This document shows, in pieces, positions 13,601 through 24,288 of a DNA stretch of 64,000 nucleotides. Position numbers and translations under genes: made by a program. The stretch lies in assembly GCA_035041965.1 (NCBI GenBank), contig JAPYMA010000351.1, forward strand, positions 1 through 64,000. Direction: 5' to 3'. The notes under the pieces are model-generated. The model was not told where the DNA came from, searched no databases, and saw only the letters and a list, made by a program, of their open reading frames with translations. Position 1 is the stretch's first letter. Every line of letters starts with the position of its first letter. The stretch is from Anisakis pegreffii (lineage: Eukaryota > Nematoda > Chromadorea > Rhabditida > Anisakidae).

Positions 13601-14674
13601 AATATTTCAGGTTCATGATCATAATCTTTCGGATCGTTTTATCTGGTCCCTCCGTAAACAATCAAATCTGAGTATCAATCTTCAGGATCTGGAGCTGGAA
13701 TGGGCATCAGTGGAATGGGAGGCATGTCTTCAGGATCTGGAGCCGGAATGGGCATCAGTGGAATGGGAGGCATGTCTTCAGGATCTGGAGCTGGAATGGG
13801 CATCAGTGGAATGGGAGGCATGTCTTCAGGATCTGGAGCTGGAATGGGCATCAGTGGAATGGGAGGCATGGTAACTTCTGGGAGTGGTAGAATAGTTGCT
13901 GGAGGTAAGCTGTAGCAATAACGATTTTTTAGAATTATTCAACTTTGATTTCTTACCATATTTTGGAAGCAGAATCGAGAGCATGTTTACAATAGATTTG
14001 TAAAATTTTTCGAAAAATGACATATCAGATTTATGGTCTTATATTTCGTAAAATCTCGGAGCCCAATAACTTTTCAAGCAATTGAGTGACGTTTAGGCTT
14101 CGGCTCTACAATGGGCGGCAGTTCTGGCAGCAGTCAATTTGTTGGAGGTAAGAAAATTTTTGTTGAAAACTTATTCAGAATCCTCCATGTAATATCATCC
14201 CTTTGTTATTGAGCGAGCGATTTCGCCGAAATACTTGAACCCCTCGACTACGAAAGTGCTTATTCATCCCGATGTCTGTAAAAAATAGGGTTGTAGATGA
14301 CTCGGATTAGTGAATGTAGTGAACGATCATCGAGATGAAGAGAAATTCTCGGCTATTTGAAGTTTAAGTTTAGAAATCAGCTTGAAATCCTTAATTGAAT
14401 TATCCCCATTTCGCGTTGAAATACACATTACAACATTCAAAAAATTATTTAAACATCTCAAGTCTTTCATTGTTTTTCATTATTTTTGCAGTTGGTTGCA
14501 CTTTTCATTTCTCGAATTCATGGGTGAACTTGAGGAAATTCATTTCAAAGTTGTCGTTGATTGAGTTCAGAACAACATTAGTCAGGAGCAATGTTGCTTT
14601 GTTCTCGGTAAAATGTGATATGATGCTAACGTAGTGGTTTTGCAGGATCTTCAGGCGGTTGTGCTTCATGTTAA
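4620..14674 (+). CDS. G1: secreted Gly-rich repeat protein, about 33 micro-exons
   Basis: Exon 1 (4620-4704) follows the acceptor attacag and encodes a signal peptide, MYSTATLVLVLQLSCYF and onward. Next: 5725-5796, 5978-6052, 6240-6320, 6955-7032, 7586-7660, then 20 array exons (7801-11918, listed separately), 12477-12551, 12741-12815, 13177-13251, 13431-13505, 13686-13904, 14097-14147 and terminal 14646-14674, ending GCASC-stop. Every internal exon starts two bases into a codon and ends one base into the next (phase 1-1), usually 75 or 84 nt. The sum is 2646 nt, 881 residues, open throughout. The recurring module is GPGPVV-(G/S)GSG...(T/P)PS.GKI..GG: Gly-rich, no Cys except in the leader and at the C terminus. 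Some donors are weak (GTTAAA, GTTAGA, GTTCGT), so some exons may be rarely used. Family unknown; structural or secretory role is inference. Confidence 0.8.
7192..7254 (+). pseudogene. Degenerate G1 exon
   Basis: The stretch translates as GQGGSIDGVLTSMGGKI, clearly the G1 module, but the acceptor reads gtcaag and the only phase-1 donor is GTGTTT. It also lacks the PVV part. It looks like an exon that lost its splice sites, and it is left out of the G1 model. If used, it would still keep phase 1. Confidence 0.55.
7801..11918 (+). repeat. G1 tandem exon array, 20 near-identical exons
   Basis: Exons: 7801-7884, 8038-8112, 8229-8312, 8466-8549, 8701-8775, 8894-8977, 9131-9205, 9322-9396, 9513-9596, 9750-9824, 9941-10024, 10178-10261, 10415-10489, 10606-10680, 10797-10880, 11034-11108, 11225-11308, 11462-11536, 11653-11727, 11844-11918. 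Eleven are 75 nt (type A) and nine 84 nt (type B). Type B differs by a 9-nt tandem duplication giving GKIGKI in place of GKI. Acceptors read attcag or ctcag, most donors GTAAGA. Introns are also nearly identical between units: an A plus B unit with introns is 428 bp (8038 to 8466, 9750 to 10178, 11034 to 11462), and 8.9-10.2 kb repeats at 10.2-11.5 kb with an offset of exactly 1284 bp, or three units. Confidence 0.9.
11940..12476 (+). other. Long G1 intron with probable inserted repeat
   Basis: The array intron sequence stops at about 11957 and unrelated DNA rich in gctaatttgccgc, agcgagctac and cagcagaaat words follows to about 12310. Similar gctaa/agcagc words occur at 51429-51660 in a G6 intron. 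This suggests a decayed non-autonomous element. The ends could not be defined. Confidence 0.35.
13686..13877 (+). repeat. 48-bp minisatellite inside G1 exon 31 that carries copies of the splice acceptor
   Basis: Four 48-bp units start at 13686, 13734, 13782 and 13830 and encode GSGAGMGISGMGGMSS. The last unit runs into MVTSGSGRIVAGG and the GTAAGC donor. Each unit ends in tcttcag followed by gatctgg, the same word as the intron-exon border at 13685/13686. The exon is 219 nt with the first acceptor. Use of any internal one would shorten it by 16, 32 or 48 codons in frame. Confidence 0.85.
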
Positions 14675-14965
14675 CTCAGTCAAGCATCTTATAACTATTG
14701 TTTGAATCCTGTACGTTTCAGTTACACTAACAGGGTGTACCTCAGTGCAGCAACCATCTGCGCACAATCTCTTAAATAACTTCTGTTTTTCAATATGAAT
14801 ATATATCTAACTTGTGTATCATGTTTGGAAACCTAGCGTCAACGTTATAAAGTATTTGAATGAATTACGCTTTTCAGCATGTCAGTAATATATTCAATTC
14901 AAAATTACACTGCGATGGTCGCCATGAGGTGCCTTCTAAGTTCCAGATATTTGATAGATTCATGC

Positions 14966-14971
14966 AATAAA
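14966..14971 (+). terminator. Candidate polyadenylation signal of G1
   Basis: AATAAA about 290 bp after the G1 stop codon; it is the first one I see downstream. Confidence 0.35.
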
Positions 14972-16218
14972 ATTTTTAGTACCTTCCCAAGCTAAGAAAT
15001 CCCACTGTGATTGCAATGTTGTATGTAACTATTTGCAAATGTTCGTCGACTTCTTACCACATAAAGACAAGAATGAATTTAACACAGCTTATTGCTATTA
15101 ATTTGTTACTCAACGAAAGGCCTAATACAGCAGAAATACGATAGATTTCTTGTTCTGCCTTAGAATTTATGGTTCAACTGAGGAGAAATATGTTCATCTA
15201 TATTCAAATAATTATCCCGCACATTCTCATTCAGAAATTGTAATGACACTTGAAATTTTTTTCTAGTCCTCACGGACTTTTTATATTGATGTTGATCATG
15301 CCATCAAGATAGTGAGGAATTGACGTCGATGGCTTTGGATGTTGTGAAGCCTCATTAATTAACATAAGTCCTCCAAATTAACAAATGAGCTGAACTTTCC
15401 GAATTCCGAATATTGAGATGAAATTCGTGATTGAACGTACGTCTAAGTCATTGCTGATGAACTGTTATTCAATGAGTAAGTGTTGTAGGTACTGGGCAAG
15501 GGTCGAGCAGTAAGTTAGAGTTTATTAAAAGTATTACAGTTTACAAGATCGGTGAATATGTGAGGTTACACAATATGAGATCTACAATAGAAAGCTGCCA
15601 CTCGTTAGCAAATCAGAATATTTCACAATAATCAGTGATTACAATAATTTATAATATTCGAAATATTAATTAGTTATCCTTTAGTACAATATTCAAAATA
15701 TCAAGTACTTATCCTTATCACAATACAGAAGGTGCCAATATTGGCTGCAATAGATTTACAATATTAATTAACAATTCACAATATTAGATCACAAATTAGG
15801 TATAGCGGCTTTATTTGCCGATTAAGATGCCACTTTTTGGCTAACACTGACTGCATATAATGATACTTTAACTCGACCGACTCCGAATATTTCTCCTTCC
15901 TCCCTTATTTTAAAGCGTCGTTCCTTTCTTTATTTCTCACATTCCATTCCACATGTTTATTCTTTATGTTTTGTCTTGACGATTTCATAGAATCGATGTT
16001 TTGGGAATTTGGAAAGTGCAATGTTTACAATTGCATCATTTACGTTCATAGAAAAAATGTCTACTGTAATCACAATATCGGTTGCAAAGATGGAAGAATA
16101 AGGGAGGGCGAAATGAAGATTCGATTAAAATTTATTGTTTACTCGAGATGAAGACTGGCGCAAACAATGATTTTGCAGATGATTATGATGAATTGACAAC
16201 ATTGGATCGTGAACGAAA

Positions 16219-16412
16219 TCAAGTAACAGTGATGGTTTGATAAGTTAATGGGTTCATAAGTTTCTGCGATGATGGCTTCATAAGTTTTTGCACAATCAGT
16301 CCATGCGCAGCACGCACATTCTCATGATTTCCATCAGTGACTTTTGTTCCATTGGAGGCACAATATCCATTCTGACACGTTTTATTTTTTGCACAGTCCA
16401 AATTACTGCTAC
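16219..16412 (-). CDS. Candidate minus-strand terminal exon, Cys-rich
   Basis: Read on the minus strand, ttattgcag is followed by an exon that opens in phase 1, encodes GSSNLDCAKNKTCQNGYCAS and onward, and stops at TGA (194 nt: 2 plus 64 codons). The three close cysteines, good acceptor and cluster-wide phase 1 make it plausible. CAKN and C-x-NG motifs recur in the minus-strand ORF at 18238-18561. No complete gene could be assembled on this strand. It may be part of another secreted gene or a relic; I do not recognise the domain. Confidence 0.35.
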
Positions 16413-18237
16413 CTGCAATAATTAACATTATCGAACCAAGCAAGAACAATCATAGTTCCTTAGCAATAAGATCAGAAGCAGTTCTCTCCAATGACTATAA
16501 ATTAGTGGACCAATTACAATAGACAAATACAATTTTCTTAATTTTCATCACAATGAGAATTCTGTGAATTTTTCCATGCGAAAACCAGTCGCAATACGCC
16601 ATCCTTCATGTTTTTCACCATAGAATTTCCATGTCATAAATGTGCCATTCTGGTACATTTAATGCTAAGTCAATCTATCAGTGGCGAAATTGAGTCGAAG
16701 TAAGTGAACATATTAAGTTGGATGTTGAAGTACATTTCACAGATCGCCCAGATCAGCTTGCGTTGCTCAAGAAAAGCAAATACTGGTTTGACTTAGATAT
16801 TGTTGAAAATCTTCTGGGCTTCTGAAGATTCATTCAATCGAGAGTACTTCAAGAAAAATCTTATGTTGTCAAGTTCTATCAAGGACATTCGACGAATCCT
16901 GTTTTCAAAACACAAACCCAAAACAAGCAGTTATAAGCCTAGAATGAAACTTACAGCTTGCGTAGCACTGAGCAATCAGAACAGTCACCAACCGAAAAAT
17001 TGTCTTCAGTTGGCTACAAAATTGAAGAGGTAAAAAACTGTTATATTAGGAATATCTTACGAAACTATTGACTCAAAGTTGTCATGTTAAATTGAAACAA
17101 CTTCACATCCCTTTGCCAGTTGCACTAACTTGTAAAATAGCTCCACAAAGTTTGCCTCATCGCTAAAGGTTTGAACAGTTCATTCCTAGTATCAACTAGA
17201 ACTCAATATTAGCAATGTGCGTTTTCTGCTTCTTCAACGATTCGGAATGTTTATGAACAGCGGTCTCCCTCATTTCCTGAATTATTTCTACCGTTCACAC
17301 TTCAACGATATGAAAAGAACTGAAAGTCAGTTACATATGAAACTTTGAATTCTGTGACCTAAACAGCCAACCAATGTTAACAGTTCAATAATTTCGAGAA
17401 ACATCTGTTCAATATTTTCGTGAATTCATCAACAAAAGTGCGAGTTCCTCATTCGTGTTCTAGTGATATAAGCAACTTAGGTCAGCATTGCTCACTGTGT
17501 TTACCCCACATAAAATCGCAACAATAAGAAAATCACAAAAATCACAACATAAAAAACAAAATAATGCGTTTTTTTTTGAAAGTCGAGTGAATAGTGGAAG
17601 CGAAAGTCATGACCATGAAGCAATATCATCAAAAAAGATTTGATTAAAAGATACTTCAGATAAAAGGTTTTCATTTTGAAGCATTCGGCTTTAAGAGTTT
17701 CATTATCGAGATGGAATCAATCCAGTTGTGAATCATTCATTCAATAATCAGCTGTTCAGTGCAATGAATGATGATTCAATTCATCGGTTTACATAAACAA
17801 TCTCATTTTTCCTTTTTTTCTGGTATTTGCGATCTGCAAGAGCATCAATCAAATTCTGTCGAACGACTTGAATAACACAATATAACACAATCTGATCTCA
17901 TAGATTGTGTTATAATTTCGTACAAATACATTTTCTTCTCTTCGACATCGGAATGTCTGATGTGGCCAATATTCCGTTCGAGACACTTTAATTAAGTCAG
18001 AACACTTGAGAGAATTGGATTCGCTGTTCTCATTTCAGTAACCTTCTTGAATTCAATCTGGCAACGTTTTTGACGTTGACTGACTGATTTGAAGGGCTGA
18101 AGTGGTCAGAACATCAGCAAAATACGTCGTCTCACTCTACTACATGGTATGGGGGCACCCGAAAATGTTCGTGGAACTTGCGAATTGAAAATCTCAAAAC
18201 CGGATTGCATTGCTGCAAAAAGTTTCATAACGAACGT

Positions 18238-18561
18238 TCAGCTTCTCAAAGCCACGAGAAAGCAGAAGAGCTGAATCACGTGTGAATTTCGTCGAAATAT
18301 CGCACGAACTTCATCGAAATGATAGAATTCACAAAAAAATCCATTGTTACAATCGGATTCAATCAATCGAAAATGTCTCATTTTGAAAATTGCAATGCGA
18401 GAACAGCCATTTGAATTTTTAGCGCAAAGTTCAGGTGATGAAGTGACTAGACTTGGCAGAAAAAATTGAGCGGCTGTGCTCTTGTTTACAATAAACCAGC
18501 TTTCGACACTGTTTAAGTTAGTTGAAACCGTTATAAACTGCACTCTCCCCGCACTCAACAT
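18238..18561 (-). other. Minus-strand ORF with Cys motifs resembling 16219-16412
   Basis: The frame contains SSPELCAKNSNGCSRIAIF and then SDCNNGFFCEF. The first motif resembles SSNLDCAKNKTC at 16.4 kb. The second resembles CASNGFFVEF in a minus-strand frame at 24910-25152. I found no good donor in the right phase, so exon borders are unknown and it may be a relic. Confidence 0.25.
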
Positions 18562-19463
18562 TCATTCTTGTTTGAACTGCTTGTTCATTCGTAGCATTTG
18601 TCGATGTCAGTGTCTTCTAAACCTTTTTGAGTTATTTGAGATGATGGAAGTTGTATGATTAAGGCCATACCTGATGTTCTCAGTCTAATCGTCACCATTT
18701 ATTCCTAGTGTTTAGACCCCAGTCAATCTGATAACTCCACAGAATTACTTTTAGACAAACAAATTTTGAAGTTCGAAACACGATAGTGAGCTGGCTCATT
18801 CCATGTTGCTAGTCAAAATTCTGGTCAAGATTATTTTATCATAGTGAGTAATAAAACGGGAACTGGTCAAAACAGATTGATTTGATACGTGATAAAACCA
18901 TCATGATCAAACTCATGAGAATGCTAATCTAGATAATAATGTAGGAGATAGCAGCTTTTGTGATAGCGCGTATGTGCTCTGTGCTTTTGAACTGATCATA
19001 AAAATTTTGAACTTATCACAAAAATTTTCTACTATTGTTTCCCTTTCATTTCAACTGTTTGTTTGCACGTTATCAATGGATGCTTTAACGTAGGTGACGC
19101 TATCAAATATCTCTATTCGTCGTTCTCTATGAAAATATCAATCTAGAATATGTACGTATGTCCGCAACAGAAAAAGCCTAACTGATAAAGTATCATTCAA
19201 AATGATTAGATATCAATAAAGCATTAAATTTTGCGAGACTTTCTGCGAAACATTCATTTTGTTGGCTATGAAAAAATTCACGGAACAGATCACTGATGTG
19301 TTGAAGTGGTATGTGTCCATTCTTCAAAAGTCCAACAGCATTATTGACCACACTGAAATCACGATTCTCGACCACAGTCTGCAGTTCACTGACGGAATTG
19401 TACAGTAATTCTGAGCAATACTGTCAACTAGCTGTGATTTCCAATGAACGTCGGATGATATTT

Positions 19464-19470
19464 TATAAAA
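19464..19470 (+). promoter_or_regulatory. Candidate TATA box of G2
   Basis: TATAAAA, 176 bp upstream of the G2 leader acceptor. Position is compatible with a promoter followed by an outron or 5' UTR intron. Confidence 0.3.
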
Positions 19471-19645
19471 TGACTGAATGAGCATTATAAGTAATATTAA
19501 AAACCTGCCTGCCTATCATTATGAACGGATCTGTCATCACTATCATCAAGATCTTGAATTTTGACTCGCGTTACCTCAACAGAACGTCTTTCAATCATCA
19601 CAAAATCGTTTCCAATTACCTGGTCGCATTGTGATTTGATTTCAG

Positions 19646-21887
19646 ATGCATCTCATCACTGCATTAGTTTTGCTTCTGCAGCTCATTCACTTCATCACCT
19701 CTTCACCTATCCCACAAGAAGTTGTAGGCGGTAATTTTTTCACTCACTGGCTCGAACTTCTTCAAGTCATTTTTATTTGTTTAGGTCGGCAATTACGTGG
19801 AAATGCCCTTCATCACCTAGCATTTGAAACACATCATAAACCATGTATATCTTAACACTTAATTGTGGATCTCCTAAAATCGCGGCAAAACACATTCGAG
19901 AATGCATGTCGTCAACATGAAAAAACGATTACTAAAACAAATGACAGCATTCGCATCGACTCTGCTGAAACAGGAAAAAACCCTGAAGTGAAATCTCGCG
20001 AACACCATGGCCCTGTCCCCAATAAATTTTATATTCAGGTCCTGGACCAGTCGTGAGCGGTAGCGGGATTGGCAATGTATGGGAGAAAGCAAACGAACAA
20101 GCGGCAGAGCAACAGAACATTGGAGGTTTGAACAGTTGTTAAAAATTTGACTGTCCATCAGTTAATTACTCTTTTCGCTCATTCATTCAGGTGTTTTTGA
20201 ACCTTATCTCGAGATCCACCTAACTGATAACATTGAGCACCATCCTCATCAATCATTTTCTCCATGTATTGTTCAACGCAATCACTCAGCATAACAGTGT
20301 ACAGGTCCTGGGCCAGTCATAAGTGGTAGCGGGATTGGTGACGTATGGAACAAGGCAAACGAACCAGCGGAGCAGCAAGAGAACATTGGAGGTTTGAATC
20401 ATTTTATGCAACTTCCTCTCCATCAGTTAATTACTTTTCTCCTGTCTCGTTCATTCACGTTTTTAAGGTTATGTTGACATTCACGTTTTTAAACTTGTAA
20501 CATTGAGCACTATCTTCACTAATCATTTTCTCCTTATGTTGTTCAACGCAATCACTCAGCATAGCAGTGTACAGGTCCTGGACCAGTCGTAAGCGGTAGT
20601 GGGATTGGTAACGTTTGGGAGAAAGCAAACGAACAAGCGGCGCATCAACAGAGCATCGAAGGTTTGAATCATTTTATGCAACTTCCTCTCCATCAGTTAA
20701 TTACTTTTCTCCTGTCTCGTTCATTCACGTTTTTAAGGTTATGTTGACATTCACGTTTTTAAACTTGTAACATTGAGCACTATCTTCACTAATCATTTTC
20801 TCCTTATGTTGTTCAACGCAATCACTCAGCATAGCAGTGTACAGGTCCTGGACCAGTCGTAAGCGGTAGTGGGATTGGTAACGTTTGGGAGAAAGCAAAC
20901 GAACAAGCGGCGCATCAACAGAGCATCGAAGGTTTGAATCATTTTATGCAACTTCCTCTCTATCAGTTAATTACTTTTCTCCTGTCCCGTTCATTCACGT
21001 TTTTTAAACTTGTCTTGACATTCACGTGTTTAAACTTATTGTTCAACGCAAGCTGGTAACATTGAGCACTATCTTCACCAATCATTTTCTTCTTATGTTG
21101 TTCAACGCAATCACTCAGCATAGCAGTGTACAGGTCCTGGACCAGTCGTAAGCGGTAGTGGGATTGGTAACGTTTGGGAGAAAGCAAACGAACAAGCGGC
21201 GCATCAACAGAGCATCGAAGGTTTGAATCATTTTATGCAACTTCCTCTCTATCAGTTAATTACTTTTCTCCTGTCCCGTTCATTCACGTTTTTTAAACTT
21301 GTCTTGACATTCACGTGTTTAAACTTATTGTTCAACGCAAGCTGGTAACATTGAGCACTATCTTCACCAATCATTTTCTCCTTATGTTGTTCAACGCAAT
21401 CACTCAGCATAGCAGTGTACAGGTCCTGGACCAGTCGTAAGCGGTAGTGGGATTGGTAACGTTTGGGAGAAAGCAAACGAACAAGCGGCAGAGCAACAAA
21501 ACATTGGAGGTTTGAATCGTTAAATATGGCTCTCCATTAATCAGTTATTCTTCTTTCGCTCGTTCATTCAGGAAATCATCCCAAATGAGTCACGATGCAA
21601 CTATTGCGTTCGTGTTTCATTTTAGATGATTACTTGCGCTCTAATATTGAAGAAAATTTCGTAGAACATTTGATTTCGTAGAACATTTGATCACTTTATC
21701 AGATCTCTTTTGCTTGGCTCTTTGATGCGCTTTGTGTTCGAAAGTGTTTGTTTATTGTTGTATTTCGATGTTGCCTGGTTAAACGTTTGACCTTTTAGTG
21801 GGTGGACCGGGACCTGTGAAGAGTGGATCTGGCATTGGCAATGTATGGGAAGAAACGAACGAGGAAGCTGCCTCCATGCAAGCTTGA
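19646..21887 (+). CDS. G2: secreted Gly/Gln-rich repeat protein related to G1
   Basis: Leader exon 19646-19730 (85 nt, the same length as in G1) follows gatttcag and encodes MHLITALVLLLQLIHFITSS, a clear signal peptide. Body exons, all 87 nt and phase 1-1: 20039-20125, 20305-20391, 20575-20661, 20845-20931, 21134-21220, 21423-21509. The terminal exon 21799-21887 ends in TGA. A further possible exon, 19795-19844 or more likely 19785-19844 (60 nt, GRQLRGNALHHLAF), would also keep phase. Each body exon reads GPGPV(V/I)SGSGIG(N/D)VW followed by a Lys/Asn/Glu/Gln-rich half. The first half equals the G1 module and the second is new. The total is 696 nt, 231 residues (251 with the optional exon). 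All six body donors read GTTTGA, which is unusual. Confidence 0.75.
20305..21509 (+). repeat. G2 tandem exon array (270 and 289 bp units)
   Basis: Exons at 20305, 20575, 20845, 21134 and 21423 sit in near-identical tandem units. The first two intervals are 270 bp, the next two 289 bp; the longer unit has an extra gttcaacgcaagctg segment in the intron. Introns are as similar as exons, pointing to recent duplication or conversion. Confidence 0.9.
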
Positions 21888-21893
21888 AATAAA
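21888..21893 (+). terminator. Polyadenylation signal of G2
   Basis: AATAAA begins immediately after the G2 stop codon. Confidence 0.45.
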
Positions 21894-23428
21894 GGTATTT
21901 TCATAATGACGATTTCAATTGTGCTTGAATTTTTGGATTAAAAAATTAAGCAGCGACTGTTTCTAATGAACTTGCGTCTAAATACTTATGCTTTTGGCTC
22001 TACGGCATTGCTATCATAAAATGCCAAACTGAATTCAGTTTCGATGGCTGCGTTATGATCTACATTGGAGAACTGATCTGCTGGCAGAACCATCTTGATC
22101 CGTGTTAACAATATTAAAGACTTGTTTGTGTACTGTAACTTTGTATCGCTGATTATATGCTTAAAGAGTTCAGTTCACTCAATAAAAATGAAAGTATTCA
22201 TCTATGCATTATCGGTTGTACGCTTCTCTTCCACAAACCAATCGCCACTTACTGAACGAGTCTAAATTCGCTTGTGAATGAACATATCCAGGAGACGATA
22301 TCCGTACATATAATGAATGAATGCCTGTGAATCTTGTTCTGTATTTCATATTCAATTAACACATACAGCGAATTTTTGAAAAGCATTCATCCCAGTCGAG
22401 AATAACAATATGCTGTTGAAAGAGACTAGCAACCAGGCCGATCAACAATTCTTTACTTATATGTCGATGAAAGCGTTCATCGCGATGATTCATCCATTCA
22501 CATTAGTTTACATCGCACTTATCAGCATTCGATTAATCGATGATCAGCGGGTTCTTGAACAGACAATCCTGTTTAAGTTTACTTTTGTTTGCTTTCTATT
22601 TGGATGATGTTATGTCGCTTTTATTTGCCACAAAATTCATCGCATTCGATGTGCGACAATCATTTTTTGATTATATAAATAATCAAGTTCATACATAAAA
22701 ATGAACACTTAAAATACTTGCACTTAAAAATGAACAGTTAAATTATACACTGCGAGTCCGAAAATGTTTTTTTTTAAATTTGAAATCATCTCACTATCAG
22801 AGAGATTGATCATTGTCGAATGCATACAAAGTTGAGTGAACTATCAGAAATCGTCAGTTAAATCGAAAGCATTTGTTCTCGAAATATATGGGTGCAAAAA
22901 AGAAACTGTCATCCGGTGAGCGTAAAACGTGTTCTGAAGTGAACCTCAGATCATCAAAATCGCTGAAAATATGTTTTTACTTGCACGTAAAACGATATTG
23001 GATCTAGAAGTTCCTCTTCGCACTCCAATATGCCCAAAATACATTTCAACAATTTTTTGTTTGGTGAATGCGCCTTTCCAAATTAGACACGCGTCTGAAA
23101 CGAGGAGTTCACCTTTATAGTTGGTTCCCTTTGACTTAGAATCGCGGTGTTAACAGTCACTCGTTTCATCTTCAACGTTCGTACAATATAACAGCTAAAT
23201 TCTTCATTTCTCGGAAAATTTCTCGAAGAGATGATGAGATTTTCTTTCGAAGTTGCCAGCTTCAAAAACTCGAATTATGAATATTGCTTATCGAAACGAG
23301 AGAACAATCCTATAACTTACGCTTAGAAGCATTAAAATAGATATTGCAGATGCATGAAACAGAATGTTCTGCTGCTCAAATCTATTGCACATAAAAATTT
23401 ATTCCAGTTTGTGGGTTGTGGGTCCCTT
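21894..23428. other. Gene-free stretch after G2
   Basis: Only short unsupported ORFs. An ATG near 22188 starts MKVFIYALSVVRFSS, hydrophobic but closed after 22 codons with no donor in phase. I see nothing else. Confidence 0.35.
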
Positions 23429-24288
23429 TTATGCATTGCAACATGAATTTATATCAACCATCCTAAATACAAGAGGTCGAAGCGATGGAATGTCCGTTGC
23501 AGTGAAGCATATTTGAAATTCCACGTCGTCATTCACAGCGTCACTGACTGAGCATTCATTAATGGGATCCCGCAGTATTCTAATTTTTGAAGGACTCATC
23601 AAATTTTCAAAGAGCAATCGAAACATCACAGCGCGACCACATCATTATTTCACAGCAACATCAATTTTTAGGTACTTTAAGGTTTCCAAATAGCACGGAA
23701 CAAAACTTCTGAATGATTTTTCTCAACCGTATAGCTTTGTGGATTCCAAAGTGTATCACTAAAATCGACTGCTCCAGCAATTCACAGTGTATTTTCAAAT
23801 TCAATTAATTTTCACGAACCAGTAAGCATCGAAGAGAAGTTTTTTCAGACGAGCAAATTTTTGGCTGTAAAAATAGCCGGCGTCTGTGCTTATTGAATGC
23901 TGAACCGAGCTACTGAATTCATGCTCCAAATATCACAATTCATGCTTCAAATATCATTGATATCACAATTCAGTATATGTTGCATCAACCCGATGGAAAA
24001 GGATCACTAAGAGCTGTTATTTAGCTAATGAATGCTCTTTCAAATTAAGCAAGGTATCAAGAATACAGTTCACTATAAAACGAGAAAAAACGACGCTGAA
24101 TTTTGACCTTCGATGAGTTTCTTTTAGATGAAAATAGAAATTTCTTCACGAGGCATGCGAAAATTGCCGCATCTATGTGTCGGTCCCGAAATGTAAACTA
24201 TTTCCAAGATGATTTTCATCATTCACTCGATCCTTCTTACCCTTCTTGTGATTACTTTCAAAGTTTACAACATTAAGTATAAATTCAT
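23429..24288 (-). CDS. Candidate minus-strand gene fragment, two phase-1 exons
   Basis: On the minus strand, 24288-24241 (48 nt) follows cacttcag, encodes DEFILNVVNFESNHKK and ends at a GTAAGA donor, phase 1-1. Next, 23547-23429 follows aatgctcag, opens in phase 1, encodes VSDAVNDDVEFQICF and onward, ends INSCCNA and stops. The two join in frame. No leader exon was found to the right. Splice signals are good and phase fits the family. Against: I do not recognise the protein, and chance matches of this size are possible. Confidence 0.4.

Larger units (their letters stand above)
14972..19463. other. G1-G2 intergenic region
   Basis: No plus-strand phase-1 exon chain found. About 15480-15800 is AT-rich with many aatatt/acaat words and begins tgttgtaggtactgggcaag, which might be a repeat end. 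A candidate minus-strand terminal exon lies at 16219-16412 and a Cys-bearing minus-strand ORF at 18238-18561 (listed separately). A minus-strand leader-like exon may lie near 17354-17406 (acceptor aacag|ATG, translation MFLEIIELLTLVGCL, weak donor GTCACA). Confidence 0.35.

Noticed and set aside
20305..21509. CRISPR-like array
   Set aside because: Repeats are exons plus introns of about 270-289 bp in animal DNA; no short repeat-spacer structure.
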